Positions 48,507 through 60,101 of a DNA stretch of 64,000 nt are shown here, piece by piece. This stretch comes from Sweltsa coloradensis (Eukaryota; Arthropoda; Insecta; Plecoptera; Chloroperlidae), in assembly GCA_024449915.1 (NCBI GenBank), contig JAMZAV010000006.1:1736001-1800000 (forward strand), read 5' to 3'. Positions within the stretch are counted from its first letter, which is position 1; every line of letters begins with the position of its first letter. The position numbers were made by a program, and so were the translations under genes. A model generated the notes under the pieces. The model was given only the letters and a program-made list of their open reading frames with translations, was not told where the DNA came from and did not search any database.

Positions 48507-49344
48507 TGGATGAGCGTAGCGAGCGTAGCGAGCGAAGCGAGCGAAGCGAAGATTCCATTTCACTACACTGGAGAAAAAAATCCGGAATGTTTTTTTTTTT
48601 TTTTCTTTTTGTATTTTTGTGTGTCTGTTAGCACGATTCCGGCTAAACCGATAATCCGATTGCAATGAAATTTTATGGAGACCTTTGAAATCTCTGAACG
48701 AAGAACTGCCACGTTTTTTAGAGCAATCGGAAAATTATTTCTCATGAAAATCGCAATTTTACGATTTTTTTTATTTTTTGAAAATTTCTTTGACTTTTAA
48801 CACCTACATGCTTTGTCCGATTTTAATGACTTTGTTCACAGAACCTTAATTTTATGAATTTAGGTACTCATTTGAAATTTGAGCGCGATCGAAAAATTAT
48901 TTCTCAAGAAAATCGAAAGTTTACGGGTTTTTTCTTTGTTTAAACAATTCTTTGACTTATAACACCTACATGCTTTATCCGATTGTAATGATTTTTTCAC
49001 AGAATCTTAATTTTAAGAATTAATATATTCGTATGAAATTTGAGCACCATCGAATAATTATTTCTTATGAAAATCAAAATTTTACGATTTTTTTCTTTTT
49101 TAAACGACGATTAATTAAAAAAATTAAAAATAAGAGTTTATTTTTTATTTAATTTAAATTAATTTTTAAAAAAATCTTCAATTAAGTAATGATTTTTTCA
49201 CAGAACAACAGAAAATCCGCATAAATCTTGGCAACTCAATGCACCAATTACGCTTAACGCCGCTTTATCTTCTGTAATTAATAAGATCCAGGTCCTCTAA
49301 TTACGCTCATCCAACAACGCGGTGGGACTTAAGCGTTTTCCTAG
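48507..49344 (+). mobile_element. Non-coding Helitron2-like copy (element G)
   Basis: Starts TGGATGAGCGTAGCGAGCG and ends TTTTCCTAG followed by T. The inverted ACGCTCATCCAA is at 49303-49314, followed by the hairpin AACGC-N12-GCGTT. This gives the longest asymmetric inverted pair in the window, 12 bases (TTGGATGAGCGT). The interior repeats a ~165-bp block around ACACCTACATGCTTT and TTATTTCTCA about three times. Confidence 0.88.
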
Positions 49345-49383
49345 TAATTATGACAATGAAATATGGTTACTATTATTCCATAC

Positions 49384-49438
49384 TGAAAATCAGTTATATA
49401 ACTGAGTGGGTAGACTCTAAATACAATTTATTTATTTA
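49384..49438 (+). repeat. SINE S1 tail fragment
   Basis: Reads ACTGAAAATCAGTTATATAA, then CTGAGTGGGTAGACTCTAAA and a TTTATTTATTT end; 40 bases beyond element G. Confidence 0.8.
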
Positions 49439-50019
49439 ATGTACGATAAAATTCATAATCATAAAGTATTCTAAAAAATGTTTTAATTTAAATATTTTTC
49501 AATTTCCCCAAATTAAACCACAAAAAAATGTTTGTAAAATCATGAAGCATGAATAATTTCTATAGGGTAATTTTATTGAAGTCAAATGTCATATGATATG
49601 TAAATTATTGTCTGGACAAATTATTTCATTTGGTGCCAAAATATTTCTCTCGTGACAGCTCTAGTGATGTGGAATGATGTACGGTAACAATTAATTCAAG
49701 AACATAAATAGAATCTTGCCGAATGAAGTTGGCTAGAATCAACCGTCCTTGCATGTTTTAACCTTATCATTCGGGGCGGGGACGAACCCATGGAAATCTG
49801 CCAAGCACAGATAAATTCCCGAAACGGAAATATGTCCGCATTCGTAACGTGAAACGTAAATGTTGAGAAAACACGCCACAGTTCATAAAACCAATTATCA
49901 CTTCCTGGGGAAATAACTTACCTTCATATTTATTTCTAGTTAAACCGTGAAGATTTTTAAAAATAATTAAAAAAATAAAATGCATTTTTATTCAATTTAC
50001 TGTAAAAATGTTGTGTCAG

Positions 50020-50118
50020 TTACATTACATTACATTACATTACATTACATTACATTACATTACATTACATTACATTACATTACATTACATTACATTACAT
50101 TACATTACATTACATTAC
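50020..50118 (+). repeat. (TTACA)n microsatellite
   Basis: About 20 uninterrupted copies of the 5-base unit TTACA over 99 bases. Confidence 0.97.
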
Positions 50119-50204
50119 GTCGAGACATAATATGCTAGACTTTTATTTAATATACATAATATTCATTTTGCTTTAAAGGAAACTTTTTAACCACGAATCT
50201 ACTT

Positions 50205-50575
50205 CGTGATAAGAGGCTTACTTGTTATCTTGCAGTGATAACGGCTTCCAATGTAAAAGGTCCACGGTTTGAATCCCGCTTAGGAAAATTGTAAGTGGTG
50301 TGAATGAGTCATCAGCAACGAGTCACGAAATAAATTCCAATGTTGGTAAGAATTATCCAATTGTTGATTCTAGTGTCACCCGCAGGCGGAATCGTGTCCA
50401 GATTGCGTGGTCGGTGTTTCCTAGTTAAAATACTGGTCTCTAGTTGATAATTGTTCTCTCGTCGATGACTTCGGCGCCGACAGTGTTGACTTAAGGTCTG
50501 CTTCATATCTAATGTCCCCCACTGAAAATCAGTTGTGACTGTGACTCTAAATACAACTCTTATTGAATAAAGGAA
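50205..50575 (+). repeat. tRNA-headed SINE S1, near-complete copy
   Basis: The head has GGCTTACTTGTTATCTTGCA (box A region) and GGTCCACGGTTTGAATCCCG (box B). The body includes TTGTTGATTCTAGTGTCACC, CGCAGGCGGAATCGTGTCC, and the tail TGTCCCCCACTGAAAATCAG with GACTCTAAATACAA. The middle block is shared with 16866-17060 and 60738-61164. The ATATAAC part of the tail is altered to GTGACTGT. Confidence 0.75.
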
Positions 50576-52714
50576 TATTCAACTGTTTTAATAAATCGAG
50601 AATTAGCCATTTTACTTCAACCAACGTGACTGTTGGGGTGTATCGAACACGAGAACTAAAATTAATGTCGCTTTTGAAAATGCGTTTTTGCCATGAATGA
50701 CTTAGATTACAAACGTTCCTTAGTTTGTCCTTATGCAACAAAGTAATACACTGGTTTGATAATATTATATTATTCACTGTTTTTGATAGCAAATAGCATT
50801 TTTTTAGAATTAAATAAACGAGACCATTTTTGTGGAATTCCGACCAACACATATTCACACATCGCAGCATATCGTTCCAACGCTTCTTAGAGTAATTTTA
50901 ATTGTATCTTATTTTTAAGAACTCAATACGTCACTGACGATGCCCTTTAAACCATTTTCTGATCTGATCATTCGTGTAAAATATACTTACATTGTGCGTT
51001 TAATTATATTTGCTTTCATTAAAATTCAGTAAACTTTGAATCTGATGCATGATGCATGGGTTAAATAGTCGTTGTAATGAATTAATTTTCTTTGTGTGGT
51101 AAACAAAATCTCAACATAACGTAAAACTGTGCTAGAGGCCTCATATTATTTTTTTTAGCTTCTGTTAAATGAGATGGCGTGTTCCCATATTTCTCTAATT
51201 TACTTTTCATTCCTTCGTTACATTACAAACAATATCGTATTTTTATTTCTCAAACGCCAGTATTTTAATGAACGCAAAAACACGTTTGACAGCAACAAAT
51301 AACAGTGTAACTTTAATGAGAACTGCTTTGAATTCGTATTCGTTTGTGTACATTGACAGCACACTCTACTCTGAGAAATACATACCATACATCGAGTCAT
51401 GAGTAACATATAATTTTGTTTCACATCAAAAACCTTTGTGGGACCCAATTTCGTTGGTCAAAAGCCTTCGGAGGCTCCCTTAACGAGTTGGCCGGATATT
51501 TTTGTTGAGCAATAATCAGTAATGAAACTGGCTAGGCTATGTAGTGAGTGGATAGAGATAGGGAGAGTCGTTCATGGTGTTAGAGTGAGAAAGAGCTACT
51601 CATTATTTCCAAGACTGGACATTCATTGGATGGCTCTTTGAGGGGGAGAACCTCCCCCCCACAGCGCTATACCCCCCTCTTTATAGTCGTCGGTATCTGC
51701 TCACCGAGCGACGACCATCACTTTGCTAACGTATCAATGAAATTAGACGAATATCTTTTGATATCAACTTTGCTAAGGGTAGAGTAGAGAAAAGTTGAGA
51801 GATTTTTCAACGACCCACTATATATGTAGGGACAGCTAACATGTTTTTCTTTAGCAATACTTAAAATAATATTACATTCCTTTCCAACATGAAAATGTAA
51901 ATTATTGACACACCTAAAATAAATTCAACATTATAATCAAAAATCATTACAATTTCAATTATTTGAACCTATTTTAGAATGACCAATGATTCTACCAATC
52001 AGAAAACGCTGACGTAAACTTTAAAATAAATACATACAAGTATTTTAATAATTTAACTACAATCGTGCACATGTACAACGTTTCGTGCATACATATCTTC
52101 TTCTAATAATACATCAAGGCTACAAATACATGTGATGCAAGGAAGCTGAGATAATAATAAAACGTCGTAAAAACATATCCCTTGTCCTCGTGAAAGGATT
52201 TTAAATCACGTATCCTAGTTCCAAAGAGCTAAGACCGTCCATTGAGTGGACTATACTCTTCAAAGAACTAAACAAACAAAATGGAAACCACTTACATTTG
52301 CTCTTCGGGTAGTTCTTTAGAACGTGGATCGTCTAATCTCGTGACCATCCTAGGGATTCTATCCGAGTCACAATCAGTGGACGTCTGTTATCATCCACCT
52401 CGTAGTCGTACTGAGCAAGACACTATTAGCTAAGATCTTTGCAAACCGACCGCAGAAATCGCTACGACCAACCACCAGAGCTAACTTAATTATCTAAATG
52501 GACTTTTTCAATTACGAGTTACATTGATTACGAAAAGGATCCATTCACATAATTGACGAACTGTAAGGGAAGTTAATTCGGTTGAAATAAATTCCGCCTC
52601 TATATTTTCTGGTCGGAATTCTTTGTTTAAAGAATCCATTCCCCTGGTTCTTTTGTTACGATAACAAAAGTCTTATGTAACTGGACAGAAGCACGTGTGT
52701 TGGAGTATTCTCAG
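50576..52714. other. No gene seen
   Basis: The frames at 50547-50870 and 51218-51448 match no family I know. A C run is at 51653-51661. Nothing else. Confidence 0.5.
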
Positions 52715-52784
52715 TAGGAAGCGAGTAACTTATTCAACAAATTGCTGAAGAACACAAATAAAATATGTTATGTAACGAAATGCT

Positions 52785-52801
52785 TGGTGGAGGTGCCGGG
52801 T
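52785..52801 (+). promoter_or_regulatory. tRNA-Ala-complementary (PBS-like) motif 8
   Basis: A perfect TGGTGGAGGTGCCGGGT within family X copy 2, about 70 bases from its left end. Confidence 0.55.
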
Positions 52802-52823
52802 ACGGAAAAGTTACCCCCATTAA

Positions 52824-53455
52824 AGGGGCTATTACCCCAAAAAGTGTTTTTAACTACATACTCTATAGCATTATACTTCACTAAAACGACCGTTTTAAAA
52901 ATTATATCTTGCTACTTTGATTTTACACGAATTTTTAAATTTTTTGGATCCCGAAATTTGCAAAAATCGGCGTTTTGAGAAATTTCTTAAATCGTTCTAA
53001 CCTTCTTCTTTTTGTTCCACATAGATACCAGAGCATCGTACCAATCTAAAATTACCCTTTTTAACATCGTGTCTTGAAACTGTGCACAAAATACACTCAA
53101 CACTAAAAAATATGCACTCCAAAATTACACCCCTTCTTGGTAATCATCATATTTTGACCGAACCACTTGCCCAGATTTCAAAAAAAATATATGGGATTTA
53201 CAGAAAAGGCTGTAGACTACGTCAATAATGGTTAATATTTTTTGGATCAAAATCCTCCAAGGTCACGGGGAATAAAGATCGTCCCCATGTTATTTCTTAT
53301 GGGAGATTTTTGCCGATGGGATCTAGACGAGAAATAATAGAAGAAGAGAAGGAATTCGAAGTTTGACAACTGTTTTCCGGTCATGGTGCACCTAATAATT
53401 TTTCTGTTTAGCCTGAATGAAACATATGTTTTGAGTTTAGCGGGTGAATACCCCT
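52824..53455 (+). mobile_element. TTAA-flanked MITE (family T1), copy 2
   Basis: Starts AGGGGCTATTACCCC, ends GGGTGAATACCCCT, and is flanked by TTAA at 52820-52823 and 53456-53459. The related X copy at 28417-28432 reads straight through TTTTAAACAATGCTAG, whereas here the right flank is TTAAACAATTCTAG. This empty-site comparison supports TTAA duplication. The interior matches 1165-1748. Confidence 0.85.
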
Positions 53456-53637
53456 TTAAACAATTCTAGTCTCGTCCCTTGACTTCCCAAGGTCATCAAA
53501 CTCGTTCGGTATCAACCTCGTTGAAAGAAAAACACAATTTAAATCGGAGTTCGTGGTCTGTTTTTAATGTGAATAATTAATGACACACGCACAGACGGCC
53601 GGAAGGATAAGCGATGCTTACATCCAGGCTTCGCTCC

Positions 53638-55733
53638 AAAACATAAGTATTATTTTGTAATCAAACAAATTGCATTCAAACCTGCAAACCAAAAAATCCG
53701 ATCATCTATCTCGTTCTGTTTACAATAAACTTAATTAAAACGAAATTTTGTAAAATTTTAAAATACAGTTTCGTACAATTTTGCGTGTTGGTATTTCTTA
53801 TTCGAGGTAATTTTTCGGAGATAATATAACACAAGTTTTTACAAGTTTTCTATAAACTATTAAATTAAAACGAGATATTTAAAAAAATGACGATAAAATG
53901 TTTCTTTTACTGAATATAACGAATTTAGACATTTTTGACAGTGATTATTTCTCGTTTTCAACTCATTTACAGAGCCGTTGTGTATGGCAGCCGTCTGCAA
54001 ATTATAATAATTAAAGCGGTTTTGTACTTGGTAGAAAGAAACTTTCTCATTACTTAGGTATTAAAATATTAATACAAGTTCTGGATGCTTTTGAATTAAC
54101 TTTCCAAGTGTATTTTTAAAAATAAAGTTGTAAGACGCCATTATTAGTGGATGACTGCTTTGCTACGTTGTTAATTTAGTTGGGGGGGGGGGCTGCATTC
54201 TGCATTGTTGCGTTTCCTTGTATTAAATTAGTAAGTTATTAATTACTTGAGCTTCTAGAGCAATGTTTCTTGTATACACAACTACATTGTGACGTTCGTA
54301 TATAATTAATGCAAGCACCCGGAAATAACACTGAGTTCTATGGGAATTTTTATTTTTATTTTTATTAATATTTTCCACTATTAATGAGCTTAGTAGGAAG
54401 GTTGGCACATTAGAGCAGTATGCCCCAAGCACAAGGTGTCTGCCAGCCTATACACAACAAATTGTGAGAATAAACAAGCACTTATAAAACATAGAATATA
54501 AAAACATGAAATAAACAAACATAGAAGAGACAAATTAACAAAACAATAACAATTTAATGAATTCATAATATCAAAAAAGCAATCATTATGTAGAAGACTT
54601 TATAGCTCTCTTGAAAGAAGACATGGCAAGACCTTGTATTTCTTCGGATAGGGAGTAGTTTCAAATTTTGGCAGTTCGGCAGTAGAACCCACTTATGTAC
54701 GCGCTGGTTCGGGCAAATGGTGACGTGATGGACTGTGCCTGGTGAGGTCTTGGGGAACCTCGAATAAACCAAGTGACATTATAATTTTAATTTAAAAAAA
54801 TGAAAATTATTATACACAGGAAACAAAATTTGAGTTTAAACGGTCGCTACATGAGATTGTCTTTTTGGCCAATACTCGCAAGTTACTGAAGGAGAGAAAA
54901 GTGACATGTTTTCATACGTTACGGACTCCGGAAGAGACCAAATTTAGTAATCTAAACAGATTTAAAATGACAGGTGTTTAAGTAATATATTGTTGGTATA
55001 TCTTTAAAATAATAATTGTTTAAATACAACGAAATTCTTATAGGTATGTTGTGGATGTCAACATCTATAAGTTCATACAATCTGTCTTCATATTATGGGT
55101 ATTTGTTTTATAGTCAATTTAAATATATCACCTCACTTTACTTAATTTAAATAAAACAACATTACAATATGCTATTGTTTATTTGTTTTATTTATGTACG
55201 GTATGTGTAAGATATGCATTTGTGGCTGTGTATGTCTCTCTAGAATGTTCTGTCGCTTTAAGTAAAGACGAGAAAGAAGAAGACAATGTCAAAGTCCTTC
55301 TTTCTGTAGCTTCCAACATATCGACGAGCATAGACCTTCTTTACTTCACGGGAGGTAAGGAGTCTATAGTTTTTATGTCGGTTGTCTTGTTTGAACATTG
55401 TTCCGCATATTGATTTCGTCAGCCGTTTTGTCTCTTGTTTACTCCCAATTTCTCCCAAGCTGCCAGGCGAGTTCAATCGTCCGATTTCAGTTTGCCCTGT
55501 GCCGGACCATTTCACATCCCTCCCCCCCCCCCCCCCGGATACCCGCTGCCGTGGGCCGGGTCCGTGCAATACCCACGCTGCCCTCAAAAAGCGTCTTACA
55601 ATCCTTCTCACGTAACATTCTACTACTTTAATTCCATTATTATCCAATTAGCTTTCAAACTTAAGAAAATAGAACAAGAATCACAAAATAATATACAAGA
55701 CATTAATTTTCCATGGCCGTTTAATTATTTTTG
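53638..55733. other. No gene seen
   Basis: AT-rich. A run of 11 G lies at 54182-54192. Overlapping frames at 55183-55647 arise around a C run (55522-55536) and look accidental. Confidence 0.5.
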
Positions 55734-55737
55734 TTAA

Positions 55738-56052
55738 CCCTTTCTTGCCCGAACCTAGAAAAAATAAAATAAAAAATTGAAAATCGGATAAAAAATGGCA
55801 AATTTATAATTTTTTAGATTTTTATATATTATTTTCAAAATTCACTATTTTCAATTTTTTACGCAAAAGAGTTTAAAAATTATGTACAAGGCGTAAATAT
55901 TATCCTATGTGAACGTGCGATAGCTCTATGTGCTCAGGAGCAGTGGGACTCAAACGTCCCGTCAGGCTTATAGAGCTATGATCCTATCCATGTTAATGCT
56001 ATACCACAATAAAACTGAGGGACTTGTAAGTCCCGTCAGACGAGAATGGGTT
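55738..56052 (+). mobile_element. piggyBac-like MITE
   Basis: A 315-bp element flanked by TTAA at 55734-55737 and 56053-56056. The left end reads CCCTTTCTTGCCCGAACC; the right end, read inward, AACCCATTCTCGTCTGAC, so the CCC-TTCT core is inverted. Two internal copies of GGGACT-N-GTCCCGTCAG (55948-55971 and 56022-56040) lie near the right end. CCCTTT ends at TTAA are typical of piggyBac. No transposase. Confidence 0.7.
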
Positions 56053-56166
56053 TTAAAGCAATGTAACTATACAAAACAATAGTATAAAATATTATTCTTA
56101 ACTTTTTTTTACGTTTACAGATACCCACTTAACACTAAAAAAACCCAGTAATTCACTGAACACTCT

Positions 56167-56245
56167 ACTTATTTCTCGATTTGGTAAGTCGGGTAACACT
56201 CCCGTAGGTGGAATTGTTAATATTTAATACAATTATCGGTTGGAT
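56167..56245 (-). repeat. Interspersed repeat family Y, copy 3
   Basis: Minus-strand match to 3732-3812: the + strand reads TTTCTCGATTTGG, ACACTCCCGTAGGTGGAATT and GTTAATATTTAATACAATT. Confidence 0.65.
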
Positions 56246-57490
56246 TTTTTAACTTCTGATTTGTTTTAAATATTAACTCTACTAATGCAAGTATTTTATT
56301 TGTTACTCGATAAACACTTTTTTAATCGATATTAATTTGAAGAATTTGTATATTGGCTGAGGAGCAAGGTATATTACTCGAATATATTTTATAGGAAATT
56401 CTTTCAATTCTGTAGGAGATATCTAAGAAAACCAATAAAATTTTACAATTTAACTATTTATGCACATTGGGTAAAACATGCATTATAAATCTAATTTTAA
56501 ACACTTTCTGATAATCAGTGCAATGGTACACATTGTAGCAACGAAAGTAGCAACGATTTGATGAAATCCCCTTCCCCACGTTTGTTCTAAATTGTTTGTA
56601 CCTTGAGTGAACAGTCTAAACTCTAAAGGAATCCATCAAGGCCTATTTATACGCTAAGTAACCCACATTATCTCAACGTGCCGTAAAACTAGCAGAAAAT
56701 ACCTCCGTGAGGTTTTTGGTTTACTGGGTTTCAAGCCAGATTTGCATATGTTTAAAACTGCGTGCAGATTTGACTATGCTTAAAGTAAGTGGAAGATGCA
56801 TCTGCATAAAATGTGGTTAGTTGGGAATTACATGACGGGGGCAAAGCCCGAGCGTTCGTAGCGCACCAGGTAGAATGCTGGCACATTGTCCTCGTGTAGA
56901 GTCTGAGATTTATCTGCCTCAGCTTCCTTCAAGGATGAGCGGCTTTACGTGGAGTATTAGCTCACTCAGAATAAGACTTAAGTCTCTCGTAACTGAAAAA
57001 GCAGTTTACTCAATAGGACAGTTTATGAATGAATAATTGATGGAGCCTAACAGATTCAAAATTGTCCAGATCCCCACCAATATTAAAACCACGCGAAAAT
57101 ACAGTTTTTAGTCGTATCTCAAGAATACAGCAAAGATCTAAAAAGTGACTAAAATATATTTTTGTTAAAACTATATCAAGAATGAATAAATAACGATATA
57201 AAATAAGCAGTCATTGTTTTTATTGAAATTTACAATTTAATTAATTACATTTCAAATTAAAAACTTACTACTCACAACACTTAAATCACATGTCATCATG
57301 TATAGTGTAGGCAATAGTTATGTCAAAACTATATTACTGTCCCTCAACATTTTTCAATATTTTTTGCTGCGTTCTTCAAAATGTTATTTTGCGTAGTTTT
57401 AATGTTGGTGGGGGACTTAAGTTTTAAGTTGTATGATTTGTATGAATAATATTATTAACAATCACGGATACGGTAGTATTCAAATTATTC
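56246..57490. other. No gene seen; weak SINE-like patch at 56840-57000
   Basis: GTAGCGCACCAGGTAGAATG near 56858 is box-A-like, but the expected box B is poor. Otherwise AT-rich. Confidence 0.4.
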
Positions 57491-57744
57491 TGTAAAACTA
57501 TTTAAACAGCAGATTGTCGAAGAAGAATGCAGAAATAAAGTAATTTGTGTGTTTGGTGGAGGTGCCGGGTTGGTGGAGAAGATTTTTGGATGCACTTTAA
57601 AAACATTTAGTATAATAGTGTTGTTGAATGGAAATGTCAACAAAAAACGCAATCGGAGGTCTCGTTTGACTTATATCGCGAGAAGTGACACAAAGTGCTG
57701 ACGGACGGACAGAAAAGTGATGCATAATATGAGAGCTTCGTTCC
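57491..57744 (+). mobile_element. Family X element, copy 3 (compact)
   Basis: CAGATTGTCGAAGAAGAATG and the PBS-like motif at 57554-57570 are followed by AACAAAAAACGCAATCGGAG, GACGGACGGACAGAAAAGTG and a right end GAGAGCTTCGTTCC. About 254 bases, the shortest complete-looking X copy. Confidence 0.62.
57554..57570 (+). promoter_or_regulatory. tRNA-Ala-complementary (PBS-like) motif 9
   Basis: A perfect TGGTGGAGGTGCCGGGT, followed at once by a partial repeat TTGGTGGAGA. Confidence 0.55.
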
Positions 57745-57884
57745 TAAAACATGTTACATTTTGAACTGGCTATAGACAAGAAAACATAATATTCTATATT
57801 TCTTGTATGTTTTGTATGAACTGTATGAATATGAACCTTGTGTCCTTTATCAACTATGAAACTACAAGGAAAGATTGTATGGAA

Positions 57885-57945
57885 ATTAATTACACTTGAG
57901 GGAGTGTCTTCCCGATTATTGAATTTAAAAAATATGGATCCAGTG
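57885..57945 (+). repeat. Interspersed repeat family Y, weak copy 4
   Basis: GAGGGAGTGTCTTCCCGATT followed by ATTGAA resembles the centre of family Y; the flanks have drifted. Confidence 0.4.
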
Positions 57946-59257
57946 TGTGACTAGTGTTGTACTTTTTTATTTGGACTTATATTTTGTTTATCACATTATT
58001 CACTTGTTGGCCTAATTGTTTTGTGTACTGAATTTTATGTGCGTAGCACTTCTTAATGGATTCAGATTCAATAAAGGTGTAGTTTTGATTCGAATTAACC
58101 TGTAAATCGAGAAGTGTGAGAGTCAAAATATATTAAGATCAAAATCTACACAAATCATTTCCTGCCAATATGTATGTTAAAGAACTAAGTGAGATGAACA
58201 AAATAATCTGGAATTTTAAATCGATTTTGTCTGTCATAACAAACAAAAGTTATTTAACAATGTCAATTTTACTAGAATTAAGTATTAATATGCACAATAC
58301 TTAAATAAAAAATATAGTTAAAATAGTTGTGTTAACCGATTTCATAGGAAGGTAAAATACTTTTATAAAGCAAGCAATGCTTAGTTATAGATATTTTTAT
58401 TTTCAACGATACGTGAAAATATAATTTGTCGTAAATATAAAGTTTTAAGATAAGTTGAGCTAATTAGTACACTATAATAATCATTAATGATTTTCATGAG
58501 TGATTTGTTAATGGAAGCCATTAAACAGGGCAAGGAAACCACCGATTGCTAAATACCAATCGATTATCACCTATCCTTCAGACTTAATGGAGGTATTACC
58601 TCACAACATCGTCTTGGCGTGACGCAGTAATTCATGTAGACGTGGCAGTAATACAGGAAGTTACCAGCTGTTATCTAGTTTGCATCAGCTAGGAGTAAAC
58701 TTCCTTGATCCACGGAGCTTGCACGTTAAGCATGGGCAATTTGCAAAGTTTGCACTATCTGGCGGTCTGTCTTGGGAGCTGAGATATGCATAATAGCTAG
58801 GGTGCTTAGTATTATGGTGTGAACTGTTTAGTTATAGTAATACTGTTTTATTTGTCAATGCGGGTTCGTTGTCGTCGATATGAGAACGGGGTTACTTACA
58901 TAAAAGCCAACTGATGATAGTTTTTTTATATCAGTCTCGTTAGTTGAAAAGAAATTATTCAATTTCAACTTATTTTATTTAGCATCATTATTTTGAATAC
59001 AAAACCTTAATTAATTTGTATATGTTTTAAAATGACATGAATTTCATGAAATATTAAAAAAAAATTGTTAAATAAGGATTTTTTTTTTATAATATAAAGT
59101 TATATTTGCTGCTATGGTAATCAAATGAATTCAAATTTCGAGTTAAATATTTTTTATTTTTTATTCCAGACATGATTTTTTTGTTTGGTGTTCGATTTGT
59201 AAAGTAAATAATATTAAGAGATTAAGTGTTTATAATACGGTAAAAGCATATCTTTTC
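57946..59257. other. No gene seen
   Basis: AT-rich with several A/T runs; nothing recognisable. Confidence 0.5.
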
Positions 59258-59462
59258 AGCCCGTTCGTTATCCCTTGCATCCATTTAAGCGTATGCCACG
59301 TATCACGATAAAAACCAAACACGGCGTCCGATTGACAATGTGTTTTTTGTTGCCATTGCCCTTCAACAAGGATGATACAGAATGAACTTGGTGACCTTGG
59401 GGGTAAGGAGGGACTAAGGGGCTAGCTAGCCGGTAGCCCCTCGGAAAGTTTGAAAATTTGTG

Positions 59463-59479
59463 ACCCGGCGCCTCCACCA
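59463..59479 (-). promoter_or_regulatory. tRNA-Ala-complementary (PBS-like) motif 10
   Basis: The only minus-strand copy: TGGTGGAGGCGCCGGGT, with one change from the consensus. Confidence 0.5.
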
Positions 59480-60083
59480 AAAAAATTATTTTCTACCACA
59501 TAATATATAGCATAATACTACAGTCAAATGAAAATTATAAAAATTAAATCTTGTTACTGTGATTTCACACGAATTTTTTTAGTTTTTTATACTGCAATAA
59601 TTGTCTAAAATTGTGGTTTTGGTGATTTTTTAAAATTGGCTTTAACTTGCTGATTTTTTGTTCCACCTAGATGATAGAGCATCGTACAACTCTAAAATGG
59701 TCTAGCATCGTGTCTTGAAACTGCGTACAAATAAACACTAAAACATGCAAAAATATACCTTCCAAAATCACACCCTTTCTTGGTAATCAGCATATTTTGA
59801 CCGAACCACTTGCCCAAATTACAAAACAAAATATAGCGGATTTACAGAAAAGCCTGCCGAGTACGTCAAAAATGGCCAATATTTTTTGGATACAAATTCT
59901 CCAGGGTCACGGGGCATAAAGGTCGTCCCCATGTTATTTCTTACGGGAGATTTTTGCCGATGGGACCTAGCTCCAAAATTACCAAGTTTGACACTTATTT
60001 TCCGGGTAATGGCGGACCCAATACATTTTCTGTTAGTTTCTAAATTCTTAACTAGTTAGCCTGAATATCGCGGGTAAATACCC
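59480..60083 (+). mobile_element. TTAA MITE (family T1), copy 3, left end deleted
   Basis: Shares TTGTTCCACCTAGAT, GAGCATCGTACAACTCTAAA, TCACGGGGCATAAAGGTCGT and GGTAAATACCC with the other copies. The right TTAA is at 60084-60087. The left end is replaced by family X sequence joined at CCACCAAAAAAATT, where both parents have an A run after a C-rich stretch. Confidence 0.72.
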
Positions 60084-60101
60084 TTAAGTAGCTTCGCTCC
60101 C

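Larger units (their letters stand above)
52715..53637 (+). mobile_element. Family X element, copy 2, carrying a MITE
   Basis: A degenerate left end (AGGAAGCGAGTAACTTATTC) is followed by ATTGCTGAAGAACACAAATA, the PBS-like motif at 52785-52801, the T1 MITE (52824-53455), then CCTTGACTTCCCAAGGTCAT, CACGCACAGACGGCCGGAAG, AAGCGATGCTTA and a right end AGGCTTCGCTCC at 53626-53637. Without the MITE the element is about 290 bases. Confidence 0.65.
59258..60101 (-). mobile_element. Family X element, copy 4, fused to a MITE
   Basis: Minus strand: the left end GGGAGCGAAGCTACTTAA at 60101-60084 runs directly into the T1 MITE right end. The other side of the MITE joins the X motif TGGTGGAGGCGCCGGGT (59479-59463) with loss of the MITE's AGGGG end and about 60 bases of X. 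Beyond it are GGTCACCAAGTTCATTCTGT, GGGCAATGGCAACAAAAAAC and CGTGATACGTGGCATACGC. Confidence 0.62.

Noticed and set aside
50020..50118. CRISPR-like or telomere-like array
   Set aside because: It is a plain 5-base microsatellite with no spacers and not a known telomere unit.
55382..55737. Overlapping proline-rich frames of 76-129 residues on both strands
   Set aside because: They are produced by the C15 run and surrounding pyrimidine-rich sequence; all three frames are open there, which is the mark of low complexity.
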